Notes: generated by a model from the letters alone, not told the origin. Shown: positions 1-8,320, counted from the first letter of the stretch. The stretch: 10,530 nt of DNA from Bacteriovoracaceae bacterium (GCA_023151145.1 JAKLJM010000048.1:1-10530), one strand, 5' to 3'. Translations and numbers: made by a program.

Positions 1-339
1 GTATTGTTTTAAAAAATTTTCATCTAATTCCTCATCAAGAGGGCGAATTAATCCCATCGTGGCAAAAGGCCCAACCTGATCACTAGGACCATATATAAGC
101 TCTGGCCCACTCCCCGCCATGGCTGATGATTGGAAAGCAGATCTTAATTCCTCAGTTTCTCTATAAGTAATATTAACTTTTATATTGGGATTTTCTTTTT
201 CAAAATCATCAACAATTGTTTTTAGCACTTCTCTATGGGAATAGATCATTTGATGCCAAAGTTGAATCGTTAATTTTTCTTCACTGGAAAAAGTATTTAG
301 TGATAAAAAAATGAAGAGATAAAAAATCCAAGACTTCAT
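1..339 (-). CDS. malE: Maltose/maltodextrin ABC transporter substrate-binding protein, N-terminal part (runs off the left edge)
   Basis: The first 113 residues of a family 1 extracellular solute-binding protein are visible; the rest lies beyond the left edge. A signal peptide occupies about residues 1-19 (Lys at 2, hydrophobic core, Ser-Ser before an acidic mature start). The mature part begins LTIQLWHQ, followed by a helix ending DDFEKENPNIKV and then GSGPELIYGPSDQVGPFA, the pattern of MalE-like proteins (compare E. coli GDGPDIIFWAHDRFGGYA). The predicted role is periplasmic capture of maltodextrins for an ABC importer whose permeases would lie outside the window. The ATG shares one base with the pulA stop (TAATG), and AAGGGG lies about 7 nt upstream, so translation is probably coupled to pulA. 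The ligand is inferred from malQ, pulA and lamB; another oligosaccharide is possible. Confidence 0.82.
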   Translation of the reverse strand, partial: MKSWIFYLFIFLSLNTFSSEEKLTIQLWHQMIYSHREVLKTIVDDFEKENPNIKVNITYRETEELRSAFQSSAMAGSGPELIYGPSDQVGPFATMGLIRPLDEELDENFLKQY

Positions 340-2987
340 TACTTAGCCCCTTTTTGATTAGGAACTAAAACAACAATAGTCCGTGCAGGGACCTTTGCTT
401 GACCTGGCGACAATGAAAAACTCATCAATTCCAGATCAACTTTTTCATTAAGTTCTGGATGCAGTTTATATGAATTTAAAAATAATGGATGAGAAAAGCT
501 TAATTCATAGCGATTTGCATTGATCAAAACAATCATTTCTTCCAAATTGTTTTTCATGGTCAAAGCAATAAATCCCGGTATTGCATATGAATCATTATCT
601 ATAAAATTCAGCGAACTTTGAACTTCGACTGCATTTTTAAAACCAAACAAACGTGAATTGCTTCTAATTTTTAAAAAGGCTTTGAATATTTTTAAATTTT
701 CTAAAATTTCTTTTTTCGTAATTTGTGTTTTCGGATCACTTAAGCGTGGATACCAAAAAGACCATTCACTGTAGTTTTTAAAACTTGGTGGCAGACCACT
801 GGCCCAATTATTTGTTTCGTAATCAAATCGTATCTGGTTAAACCAATCACCAGAGTCATATGAATCAGTATCACCTGATTTCGATCTTAATATTTCAGAA
901 CCGCCTTCGATAAAAGGAACTCCTTGTGAAAGAAGAGTCATTCCGAGAGCAAGTGCGACCATTCTTTGTTTATCTTTGGCGGAAGTTAAACCAGGATTTC
1001 TTCCAAAAGCATAAAAAGGTGATTTTGCCATAACGGCATCATAGAGTGAGTATCCGTCGTGCGCAGAAACATAGTTCACTGTTTCTTCGGTTGTCTTTGA
1101 GTATGCAGTTCTCGCTCCTCTGAAGAAAAAGTCAGAGGATTTAATTTCATCTCCAACAAAATTTTTATAACGATAGTCTCGTAAGTTTCCGGCAAGGCCA
1201 ATTTTCACAACATCACCTAACATTAACAACTTTTCTCGTTGTTGATTTAAATCTGTTGGCGTATTTCTATTGGCTATTTCATGATTAAAATCACTAAACA
1301 GTCCTGTGGCAAATCCTTGATCTGAAATTTCTTTATGATCAGTAGTGCCGCCTCTTATTGCATCTCGAAATCGATCGTTGAATAACCCAATTCCTGCACC
1401 GTAAGAATTCTCTTGCACAAATGCATCATTGTTTGGCTTAGAGAGTAAAGAACCAAAATTCCATCCCTCTCCATAAAGATATAATTCTTTTCCATCAACT
1501 CCATCACTTAAAAGAGTCAACTTCGAAAGCTCGTCTTTAATTTTTAACATGGTCTTTCTAGAATGAAAGGACATAAGATCAAACCTGAAGCCGTCTACTT
1601 TATAGGTCTTGGCCCAATAAACAAGAGAATCGATCATCAGTTTTTCCATCATTTTATTCTCTGTAGCAGTGTCTGCACAGCATGAGGAGTTATGAACTTG
1701 TCCGTAATCATTAAGTCGATAGTAGTACAAAGGAACAATTTTATTTAAGACTGAAAAACGATCTGATCCTGATGAGTATGTGTGATTGAACACGACATCA
1801 ACGATGAGTCTCAATCCCGTTGCATTTAATTTCTGAACCATTTGTCTGAACTCTAATATTCTAGACTCTCCATTAGGTTCAACTGCGTAACTACCTTCTG
1901 GTACAAAATAGTGATAAGGGTCGTAGCCCCAATTATAATCATCATTATGTCGAATACTGTTTAGCTCTGCCTGAGGTTTATCACTTCCTCCATCTTGAAG
2001 CTTCACAGTCAAATCCATTTTAAAATTTTCTTCTTTTTTTTCATTTACTGATGAAAAATCATTAACTGGTAAGAGATGTAAGTGAGTTAGCCCATTTTGT
2101 GCCAAATCTTTTAAGTGCCAATAAGCCTTCGAGCGCTGATCAACTAAACCTAAAAAAGTGCCTTTCAAGCTTTCTGGAAGGGTTGAATCCCCAGCGGTTA
2201 AATCACGTAAATGACTCTCATAAAGAATTGGTGTTTTATATTTTGGTTTAATTAAATTTCGCCATTGGCTTGGTTGTAATTTACTGCTTTCAGGATTGAT
2301 AATTTGCGATTTTGTAGAATTAACAGATAGTGAATATGAATAAGGGTCTGTGACAAGGTAATTTTCTAGTTGATTTGTTTCTGGTTGAAAAACGTCTATC
2401 TGATAGAGGTAATATTTTCCAAGGTTATCAACATCTAGTTCTGCTTCCCATACTCCACCAGATTTTTTATTTAAATTAAACTGATTACTTATTTCCTTAT
2501 CATCACCTTGATTATAAATATTGAGTTTTACTCCAAGAGCTGTTGGGGCCCAAAGTTTAAATTTAATTTTTTTTGCTACAGAGAAATCTAATCCCAATTT
2601 ACCATCATAATAAAAGTGCTGATCTAAAAGTTCTGCTAACTGAATAGAAGTTTCATCTACTACTTCATCAAATCTTTTCGTCACTACTTTTAAGTTACCT
2701 ACCACCAATCTAGATAATTGGTCTTTATCTAGACTTGGTACTTTTAAGAAGACTCTGTTTGCGTACGATCTGTAAGGTTTAATAGGAAATTCTAATTTCT
2801 GAGTGTCGTTCACTAAAAAATAGGAAAGCACTTCATTAACGGAAATACCATCATTCAACACCAGCTGAATTTCACTAGTTTCTTTCCACGTTGCCCGTGC
2901 CGGATATTGCAAAAGGTTTTTTTTCATTCCTGCATTTAGAGGACATATCAATAGGATCGAAACCAATACGGCGTAAAAGAATCTCAT
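339..2987 (-). CDS. pulA: Type I pullulanase / limit dextrinase (GH13), exported
   Basis: An 882-residue pullulanase that hydrolyses alpha-1,6 branch points in pullulan, starch or glycogen fragments. Residues 1-20 form a signal peptide (core FFYAVLVSILLI, likely cleavage after PLNA). There is a Cys at 15, but the residue before it is Ile, so no proper lipobox is seen and the protein is probably periplasmic or secreted. An N-terminal domain (about 25-120) precedes a CBM48-like module (about 130-220) and the GH13 barrel. Visible signatures are YNWGYDP (351-357), DVVFNH (397-402), GFRFDLM with nucleophile Asp470, YGEGW with acid/base Glu507, and SAHD with Asp644. The Cys-Cys stretch NSSCCADTA (433-441) resembles the Klebsiella PulA group. 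The ATG overlaps the malQ stop by 4 nt, with AGAGG 7 nt upstream. It is the middle gene of the malQ-pulA-malE operon. Confidence 0.93.
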   Translation of the reverse strand: MRFFYAVLVSILLICPLNAGMKKNLLQYPARATWKETSEIQLVLNDGISVNEVLSYFLVNDTQKLEFPIKPYRSYANRVFLKVPSLDKDQLSRLVVGNLKVVTKRFDEVVDETSIQLAELLDQHFYYDGKLGLDFSVAKKIKFKLWAPTALGVKLNIYNQGDDKEISNQFNLNKKSGGVWEAELDVDNLGKYYLYQIDVFQPETNQLENYLVTDPYSYSLSVNSTKSQIINPESSKLQPSQWRNLIKPKYKTPILYESHLRDLTAGDSTLPESLKGTFLGLVDQRSKAYWHLKDLAQNGLTHLHLLPVNDFSSVNEKKEENFKMDLTVKLQDGGSDKPQAELNSIRHNDDYNWGYDPYHYFVPEGSYAVEPNGESRILEFRQMVQKLNATGLRLIVDVVFNHTYSSGSDRFSVLNKIVPLYYYRLNDYGQVHNSSCCADTATENKMMEKLMIDSLVYWAKTYKVDGFRFDLMSFHSRKTMLKIKDELSKLTLLSDGVDGKELYLYGEGWNFGSLLSKPNNDAFVQENSYGAGIGLFNDRFRDAIRGGTTDHKEISDQGFATGLFSDFNHEIANRNTPTDLNQQREKLLMLGDVVKIGLAGNLRDYRYKNFVGDEIKSSDFFFRGARTAYSKTTEETVNYVSAHDGYSLYDAVMAKSPFYAFGRNPGLTSAKDKQRMVALALGMTLLSQGVPFIEGGSEILRSKSGDTDSYDSGDWFNQIRFDYETNNWASGLPPSFKNYSEWSFWYPRLSDPKTQITKKEILENLKIFKAFLKIRSNSRLFGFKNAVEVQSSLNFIDNDSYAIPGFIALTMKNNLEEMIVLINANRYELSFSHPLFLNSYKLHPELNEKVDLELMSFSLSPGQAKVPARTIVVLVPNQKGAK

Positions 2988-4942
2988 GAACGAACCTCTT
3001 TGAGTATTGAGAATGCCTCACCAATTTCAGGTTTACTAGAAAACTCCTCTAACTTAAGAGAATATTTTTTTCTCCAATTTGGATACTCCTTCCATGTGCC
3101 GGGAATATTCTGCGGGCGAGTTTCATCCATTAAATCCTCTAGGTTGAGGACAAAATACTTCCCCTTACTTTTAGCTATTTCCGAAATAATATTCACGGTG
3201 AACTTGTTTTGAGAAAATTGACTTTCCCAGTTTTTTACTTGCTCACTTCTTTCTTTTTCAAATTTTATTCGATAGTCATGACTTAAAATTTTCAATGATT
3301 CAACTAACGCCAAATCGGTTCCCTCTCTAAAGGATTTTAACATCGGCATATCGTGAGTATTTATGCATAAAAGTGCATTTCGTGGAATTGCCTCAAACGC
3401 TTCTTTGGGGCTTCTCCAAGTTTCACATTGTAAAACCCACATTCCATTTAAATCTCTTTCTTTAATAATTTTATCAACTGCCGCTGGAACAGTTCCTAAG
3501 TTTTCGCCAATTAAATCTACGCCCAAGCGATGTGCCTCGATGATTACCACGGCAAAAAGATCTTCAAGTGGAAACCTTAGATACACGCCTTCATTCCCAC
3601 TAAATTTCTTCGGTACACTATAAATTCTAAATAGCCCCATAATGTGATCAAGACGAAGGATTTTGCTATATTTCAAATGATGTTTTAAACTTTTTCTAAA
3701 ATACTGATAGGAATCTTTAATCATCTCTTCTGGATGAAATGCTGGAAAACCCCAATCTTGCCCTAAAGCAAAGACTGGCTCAGGAGGAGCCCCAACAGAG
3801 ACTTCTCCAAAAAACACATTTCTCATTTCTTTATAATCAAACCCCGAATCATTTACCCCTACTGGGTAATCCATATATAGACCTACTCCCGTCTCGTGTT
3901 GAAAGTTTTTAAGAGCTTGATTCATTTCATACTGAACAAAGCAATGAAAATTTTGTTCATCTTCTGACGACGCTCTAAATTTTGCATAAGAAAAGATCTC
4001 AGGATTTTCTTTGGTAAAATTGAGATAAGATTGATCCTTATCTAGTTTCTGTTGAAAAAATCTTTTAGATAACTCAAGTAGGATTTCCTTTTTTACTTGA
4101 TAAACTTTGAAGTAATCAACGAAATCGAGTTCTCTTAATGTTTTTAACTTATCCTGAAAATCCACTGAACTAATTTTTTGCTTAAGATCATTTACCTGAT
4201 ATCTTTCAACTAATTCTTCCACATCTAAATAAATCTCATTCCAAAATAGCCGTGAAAGCGAAGAGTACGGACTAGGATCACAATCCTCGTAATCAAAATT
4301 AGAGGCCAACATCGGAAGCATCCCCATCCACTCTGCTCCGTATTTCTTAATCATTTTCGCTAAGCTTTTTAATTCTTTAAAACTTCCTATTCCCCAATCG
4401 TTTTCAGTCCTAAGAGCATAGAGCGGTACAAAGGGGCCCCAGGATTTACTTTGATCTTTAATAATTTTTTCAGGAGCTGAAATTATTAAACTAGTCACCA
4501 CTTCATTATCTAAATTTAAATTTAAATAAAAGTATCCCACTTCTAAATGTTCTTTAAGTTGAACGACGGACTTAAAACCAGATTCAATTTTTTGTGTTTT
4601 TTTAATTATCAAACTAACTTTGGACTTTTGCTGATTATCTAAATTCACTAATTCTTGAAAATTATTTTCTGCTATAGGTGCTTTAGTATAGATGATAAAA
4701 CTATTTCTTTTACCATTCCAAAAAACCAAGCTTTTTGGAGATTTTAACTGCCAACGTTCGTTTAATTTTGATTGCCATAATTTTTCTAAGTCAGCATCGT
4801 TAACAATTTTACTTTTATTTAAATCTTCAAGTAATTTAATTAAAGTTTTTTCAGGTGACCAAACCATTTCCCCATTCACATTTTTATAAGAACATTGCAA
4901 ATGATGAGCACGAGCCACTGCGCGAAGAAGGGATTTTTTCAT
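2984..4942 (-). CDS. malQ: 4-alpha-glucanotransferase (amylomaltase, GH77)
   Basis: A 652-residue amylomaltase that transfers maltosyl or longer glucan units between maltodextrins in the cytoplasm, releasing glucose. No signal peptide is seen. The N-terminal 165 residues match the extra domain of the longer, E. coli-like MalQ proteins. The catalytic part starts near residue 167 with WGPFVPLYALR and NDWGIGSF. It contains CDPSPYSSLSRLFWNEIYLD (221-240), GLYMDYPVGV (354-363), LRLDHIMGLFR with nucleophile Asp432, GENLGTVP with acid/base Glu480, and NTHDMPML with Asp531. All three catalytic carboxylates are present. The ATG at 4942 has AGGA 8 nt upstream. It is the first gene of the minus-strand operon, reads divergently from lamB, and its TGA overlaps the pulA ATG (ATGA). 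Confidence 0.94.
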   Translation of the reverse strand: MKKSLLRAVARAHHLQCSYKNVNGEMVWSPEKTLIKLLEDLNKSKIVNDADLEKLWQSKLNERWQLKSPKSLVFWNGKRNSFIIYTKAPIAENNFQELVNLDNQQKSKVSLIIKKTQKIESGFKSVVQLKEHLEVGYFYLNLNLDNEVVTSLIISAPEKIIKDQSKSWGPFVPLYALRTENDWGIGSFKELKSLAKMIKKYGAEWMGMLPMLASNFDYEDCDPSPYSSLSRLFWNEIYLDVEELVERYQVNDLKQKISSVDFQDKLKTLRELDFVDYFKVYQVKKEILLELSKRFFQQKLDKDQSYLNFTKENPEIFSYAKFRASSEDEQNFHCFVQYEMNQALKNFQHETGVGLYMDYPVGVNDSGFDYKEMRNVFFGEVSVGAPPEPVFALGQDWGFPAFHPEEMIKDSYQYFRKSLKHHLKYSKILRLDHIMGLFRIYSVPKKFSGNEGVYLRFPLEDLFAVVIIEAHRLGVDLIGENLGTVPAAVDKIIKERDLNGMWVLQCETWRSPKEAFEAIPRNALLCINTHDMPMLKSFREGTDLALVESLKILSHDYRIKFEKERSEQVKNWESQFSQNKFTVNIISEIAKSKGKYFVLNLEDLMDETRPQNIPGTWKEYPNWRKKYSLKLEEFSSKPEIGEAFSILKEVRS

Positions 4943-4974
4943 AGATAATTCCTGAGTAAAAAAAGTAGCTCATT

Positions 4975-5001
4975 CTTATACTTTAAGGATATTATGGTCA
5001 A
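4975..5001 (-). promoter_or_regulatory. Candidate promoter for malQ-pulA-malE
   Basis: On the minus strand TTGACC (4996-5001) matches the sigma-70 -35 box at five of six bases and TATAAG (4975-4980) matches the -10 box at five of six. The spacer is 15 nt, shorter than the usual 17, which is the main weakness. It lies about 30 nt upstream of the malQ ATG in the 112-nt divergent gap. No equally good plus-strand promoter for lamB was found in the gap. Confidence 0.5.
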
Positions 5002-5004
5002 AGA

Positions 5005-5026
5005 AAATTATTGATTTCCAATATTT
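5005..5026. repeat. Imperfect AT-rich inverted repeat in the malQ-lamB gap (possible operator)
   Basis: AAATTATTG and CAATATTT face each other across a 5-nt spacer; the arms pair except for one extra T in the left arm. It lies just upstream of the malQ -35 box and about 30 nt before lamB, a position where one regulator could control both directions. It lacks the central CG of LacI/MalR-type operators, and AT-rich palindromes arise by chance in such DNA, so the operator idea is weak. Confidence 0.22.
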
Positions 5027-5043
5027 CAAATTCTTACTTTTTC

Positions 5044-5048
5044 AGAGG
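5044..5048 (+). promoter_or_regulatory. Ribosome binding site that favours the second ATG of lamB
   Basis: AGAGG is followed by two adjacent ATG codons. It lies only 3 nt before the first (5052) but 6 nt before the second (5055), so the second is better spaced and gives the cleaner signal peptide MKKIIFFATIFL. Confidence 0.6.
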
Positions 5049-5054
5049 CAAATG

Positions 5055-6272
5055 ATGAAAAAAATTATATTTTTTGCGACTATTTTTTTAACTATAAACA
5101 CGTATTCAGTGCCTACGAATTTTCATGGATATTTACGTTCGGGCGTAGGGAATGACTTATCTAGTAACAAACAGAAGTGTTTTAATAATCCAGGTTCACA
5201 AGGTAATGAATTTAGGTTGGCAAATGAGTGCTCAACCTATGGAGAGACCACTTTTCTCTTTAACTTTACTGACACAACACAGAGCACCAACCAAGAAGGC
5301 CAAAGCTTCAAAGTTCAGACAACCTTAGCTTTTTTTCCAGAGAACAATACTCAGTATGGTGATGAGGCCACAAAAAATGATGTCGATATTGTTGAAACCT
5401 TTTTCCAGGCCAAAAATCTAGAGGGCTTACCCTATACCTATTGGGTAGGGAAACGATTTTATCGTGATGTTGATATACATATGAATGATTTTTACTATTT
5501 CGCAGCAATGAATGGAGTTGGCGCAGGAGTAACAGACATTCCCCTTTTTTCTGGAAATTTTTCGTTAGCTTATCTTCAAGAGACAATGAAAAGCGATACT
5601 TCTAGTGATCAACTTACAAAATCCTACGTTGACTTACGTTTATTAAATGTGGGTATTAATGACAATAATTTTCTCAATTTTTGGTTTGCTCTGGGCAAAG
5701 CTTCCGATGGTAAGATTGACAATAAAACATATGAAAAGGTTTCAGGTGGAGCATATGGATTTAGATTGAGAACCAACTTACAAAGCGGATTTAATGATTT
5801 TGCTCTCATTTATGGAAATGGACTATTATCAACTTTAAACGTGTACGATAATGGCGAATTAACAGCAACGAAAAACAATGATGATAAATACCGCATTCGA
5901 ATAGTTGAAAGTTTCACATCTAAATTTTCTGATAAACTAGAAATACATTCTGCACTTACTTTTGAACAACGTAATACTGGAGATCTTGAGTCTAATTGGC
6001 TTAGCTTTGGAGTAAGGCCGATGTATGTTATTAATAAAAATCTGCGCTGGGTAAATCAATTAGGTTATTCACGAGTTGAAAATCAATTAAAAACAAATAT
6101 CCTTACGAGAGCAACTACTGCCTTAGAAATTGCTCCTAATGAATCTATCTGGGCAAGACCCGTCATCCGACTCTTCCTTTCTGAAACAACTTGGAACAAA
6201 AGTAATCAAAGTGATTTTGGTGGTAAAAGAAATTCCCATTCACTTGGAGCACAAGGAGAAGCTTGGTTTTAA
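5055..6272 (+). CDS. lamB: Maltoporin (LamB family outer-membrane porin)
   Basis: A sugar-specific 18-stranded trimeric porin for diffusion of maltodextrins across the outer membrane. I choose the ATG at 5055 (405 aa); the ATG at 5052 adds one Met. Numbered from 5052, a signal peptide covers about 1-19. The mature protein opens with FHGYLRSG, then a Cys pair (43 and 60) at the place of the E. coli loop disulfide, and NECSTYGE. GKRFYRDVDIHMNDFYY (133-149) is the family signature, and it ends QGEAWF with a terminal aromatic. By alignment from memory, Tyr27, Tyr63, Phe250, Trp367 and Trp405 correspond to E. coli greasy-slide residues Tyr6, Tyr41, Phe227, Trp358 and Trp420; the partner of Trp74 is unclear (perhaps Tyr102). 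It is divergent from malQ and 76 nt upstream of the kinase gene, with no hairpin terminator between. Confidence 0.93.
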   Translation: MKKIIFFATIFLTINTYSVPTNFHGYLRSGVGNDLSSNKQKCFNNPGSQGNEFRLANECSTYGETTFLFNFTDTTQSTNQEGQSFKVQTTLAFFPENNTQYGDEATKNDVDIVETFFQAKNLEGLPYTYWVGKRFYRDVDIHMNDFYYFAAMNGVGAGVTDIPLFSGNFSLAYLQETMKSDTSSDQLTKSYVDLRLLNVGINDNNFLNFWFALGKASDGKIDNKTYEKVSGGAYGFRLRTNLQSGFNDFALIYGNGLLSTLNVYDNGELTATKNNDDKYRIRIVESFTSKFSDKLEIHSALTFEQRNTGDLESNWLSFGVRPMYVINKNLRWVNQLGYSRVENQLKTNILTRATTALEIAPNESIWARPVIRLFLSETTWNKSNQSDFGGKRNSHSLGAQGEAWF

Positions 6273-6313
6273 TACCTGACCATTGCTCTTTTACATTCTT
6301 AAAATTCTCCCTC

Positions 6314-6342
6314 TAGACCCAAATTACAGCCTCTTTTATACT
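6314..6342 (+). promoter_or_regulatory. Candidate promoter for the nag genes, giving a leaderless mRNA
   Basis: TAGACC (6314-6319, four of six -35 bases) and TATACT (6337-6342, five of six -10 bases) are separated by 17 nt. The -10 box ends only 6 nt before the kinase ATG at 6349, so transcription would begin at or next to the start codon. There is no room for a Shine-Dalgarno sequence in such a transcript. An in-frame TAG at 6343-6345 rules out an earlier start. Confidence 0.5.
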
Positions 6343-6348
6343 TAGAGT

Positions 6349-7230
6349 ATGAAAGAAAAATTTTATATTGGTGTCGATGGTGGTGGCTCTGGAACGCGCG
6401 TTCTGGTGGCCGACGAAAATTTGAATATTATCTCCAGTGCAAAGGGGCCTCCTTCTGCTCTTGGACAAGGTATAGAAAAAGCTTGGAAGTCTATTTTGGA
6501 AACAATTGCGTTGGCATTCACCAATGTAAATACCAATGTCCCCATGCTTTCTGAAATTGCTATTGGTCTTGGTTTATCCGGTGTGAATAATGTTTTATGG
6601 AAAAACGAATTCATGCTCAGAAATCCTGGTTTTAAAAACATTATTGTTGATACAGATGGCTTTACCACTCTCTTAGGTGCTTTCAATCACCATCCTGGTG
6701 TTATCGTGGCTATTGGCACTGGCAGCGTTGGTGTGGTTTATAAAAAAAATGGTGAAAGACAAAGTGTTTCAGGTTGGGGATATCCTGCAGGAGATGAAGC
6801 CAGCGGAGCATGGCTTGGACTTCTCGCCTCTTCCATTACTCAAAAATGTTTAGACGGTAGACGTCCAATGTCTCCATTAGCAGAAGAGGTTTTAAAATAT
6901 TGTGCTGATGAAGGAAAAGATTTTTTAACCTGGCTTGGAGATGCAAATCAAAATACTTTCGCCAAACTTGCTCCGTTAGTTTTTAAAGTTAAAGATCGCG
7001 ATCCTCAAGCTATGGAACTCTTATCTAACGCCGGAATGGAAATAACTGAAATGGTGCTTGCTCTTGACCCACAACTTGAACTTCCGCTCTCAATATGTGG
7101 CAGATTAGGTGAAGAGTTAATTGATTATCTTCCTCCTAATATAAAATCACGTCACCAAAAAGCTCATGGTGATTCTGCACACGGTGCGCTTCTCATGATT
7201 TTTGAACAAATGAAAAAAGGTAACAAATGA
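6349..7230 (+). CDS. BadF/BadG-family N-acetylglucosamine (or glucosamine) kinase
   Basis: A 293-residue ASKHA-fold sugar kinase, predicted to make GlcNAc-6-phosphate (or GlcN-6-phosphate) with ATP in the cytoplasm. Visible motifs are DGGGSGTR (10-17, phosphate-1 loop), DTDG (101-104, likely catalytic Asp103), IGTGS (122-126, phosphate-2 loop), GWGYPAGDEASGAWLG (142-157), CGRLG (250-254, adenosine region, usually GGV) and GDSAHGALL (274-282). The length fits the bacterial GlcNAc kinase/GspK group. The start is firm: an in-frame TAG lies two codons upstream and the first motif begins at residue 10. No well-spaced Shine-Dalgarno site is seen. Its TGA overlaps the nagA ATG by 4 nt. Adjacent nagA argues for GlcNAc as substrate. 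GlcN kinase (GspK type) is the main alternative, and would matter because nagA is broken here. Confidence 0.85.
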   Translation: MKEKFYIGVDGGGSGTRVLVADENLNIISSAKGPPSALGQGIEKAWKSILETIALAFTNVNTNVPMLSEIAIGLGLSGVNNVLWKNEFMLRNPGFKNIIVDTDGFTTLLGAFNHHPGVIVAIGTGSVGVVYKKNGERQSVSGWGYPAGDEASGAWLGLLASSITQKCLDGRRPMSPLAEEVLKYCADEGKDFLTWLGDANQNTFAKLAPLVFKVKDRDPQAMELLSNAGMEITEMVLALDPQLELPLSICGRLGEELIDYLPPNIKSRHQKAHGDSAHGALLMIFEQMKKGNK

Positions 7231-8077
7231 GTAACCAACACATCCAAGGAACAATTCTCGCAGGGGGAGAATGGATTAAAGGAGAAATGATTTTCAATGA
7301 AAAAATCATTTCGATTGCAGGAGAAGTTGTAAGTGCTCCGCAAGCTGGCTCCCCCATCATCCTTCCTGGCTTCATTGATCTGCATGTTCATGGTGCAGGA
7401 GGAGCGGATGTTATGGATGCTCAAAATAGTTTTGAAAAAATTGCCAAGACACTAGCTAAACATGGCACAACATCGCTTTTAGCAACAACAATGACTGCTG
7501 AAAAAAATGAAATTGAAAAAGCTATTCATGATTTAAAACCTTACTACCATACTCGTTCGCTACAATCATCTCGTCTCTTAGGAATTCACTTAGAAGGTCC
7601 TTTTATAAATGAAAATAGAAAAGGTGCACATCCTGAAAAAATGCGTGAAGCTACTAAAACAGAAATTTAGCATTTAAATTCCTTAGTTCCTATTAAAATC
7701 ATCACTATTGCTCCTGAAATTTTTCATCACCTTGATCTCATTCAAGAATTACAAAATATGTTCATCTTTCAAATTGGCCATACCAATGCGACTTATGAAC
7801 AAACTAAATCTGCCCTTAATCATGGCGCAAAAAGCTTCACTCACCTGTTTAATGCCATGTCAGCCCTTCATCACCGCGAACCTGGGACGGTTGGTGCCGC
7901 CTTACTTCATGCAGAGTATGCAGAACTGATTCCAGATTTATTACATGTTCATCCTGCCGCCATTCAATTGGCCTTAAAAAATATTCCTCACCTTTATTTT
8001 GTCAGTGATGCCACAGCTGCCACCGGCATGCCTGATGGTGAGTATCAACTCGGCTCTCAAAGAGTAGAAAAATGTAT

Positions 8078-8085
8078 GGGGGGGG
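8078..8085 (+). repeat. Run of eight G inside nagA
   Basis: An unbroken G8 tract encodes Met-Gly-Gly-Val in the C-terminal half of nagA. It is in frame as sequenced. In an AT-rich genome it is the most conspicuous G homopolymer in the window and a likely site of polymerase slippage or base-calling error. Confidence 0.9.
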
Positions 8086-8306
8086 TAAGACTAAAAGATG
8101 GAACTTTAGCTGGCAGTTCACTTACATTAGATGCGGCTTTAAGAAATCTAGTCTCCATTGGTATTGATTTAAAAGATATTTCCCATCGACTATCCGGAAT
8201 ACCTGCTAAACTTATCAACGTTCACGACCGTGGCGTTCTTCAGCAAGGAAATTTTGCAGACTTTGTCATTCTTGATCACAACTTACATATCCACTCGGTC
8301 GTTATT

Positions 8307-8313
8307 GAAGGAG
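8307..8313 (+). promoter_or_regulatory. Ribosome binding site selecting the TTG start of the deaminase gene
   Basis: GAAGGAG lies 7 nt before TTG at 8321, while the first ATG (8333) is 19 nt away. The TTG shares TTGA with the nagA stop, the same 4-nt overlap style as the other operon joints. Confidence 0.7.
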
Positions 8314-8320
8314 AAATGGT

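Noticed and set aside
3000..4889. Plus-strand open frames within malQ (3000-3212, 3363-3623, 4692-4889)
   Set aside because: They lie antisense to conserved GH77 coding sequence and show no family resemblance.
5308..5809. Minus-strand open frames within lamB
   Set aside because: They are antisense to a well-recognised maltoporin and have no features of their own.
7708..7929. A 73-codon plus-strand open frame overlapping the middle of nagA
   Set aside because: It is out of frame with nagA, whose own frame carries the conserved motifs IGHT and THLFNAM over the same stretch. It is a shadow.
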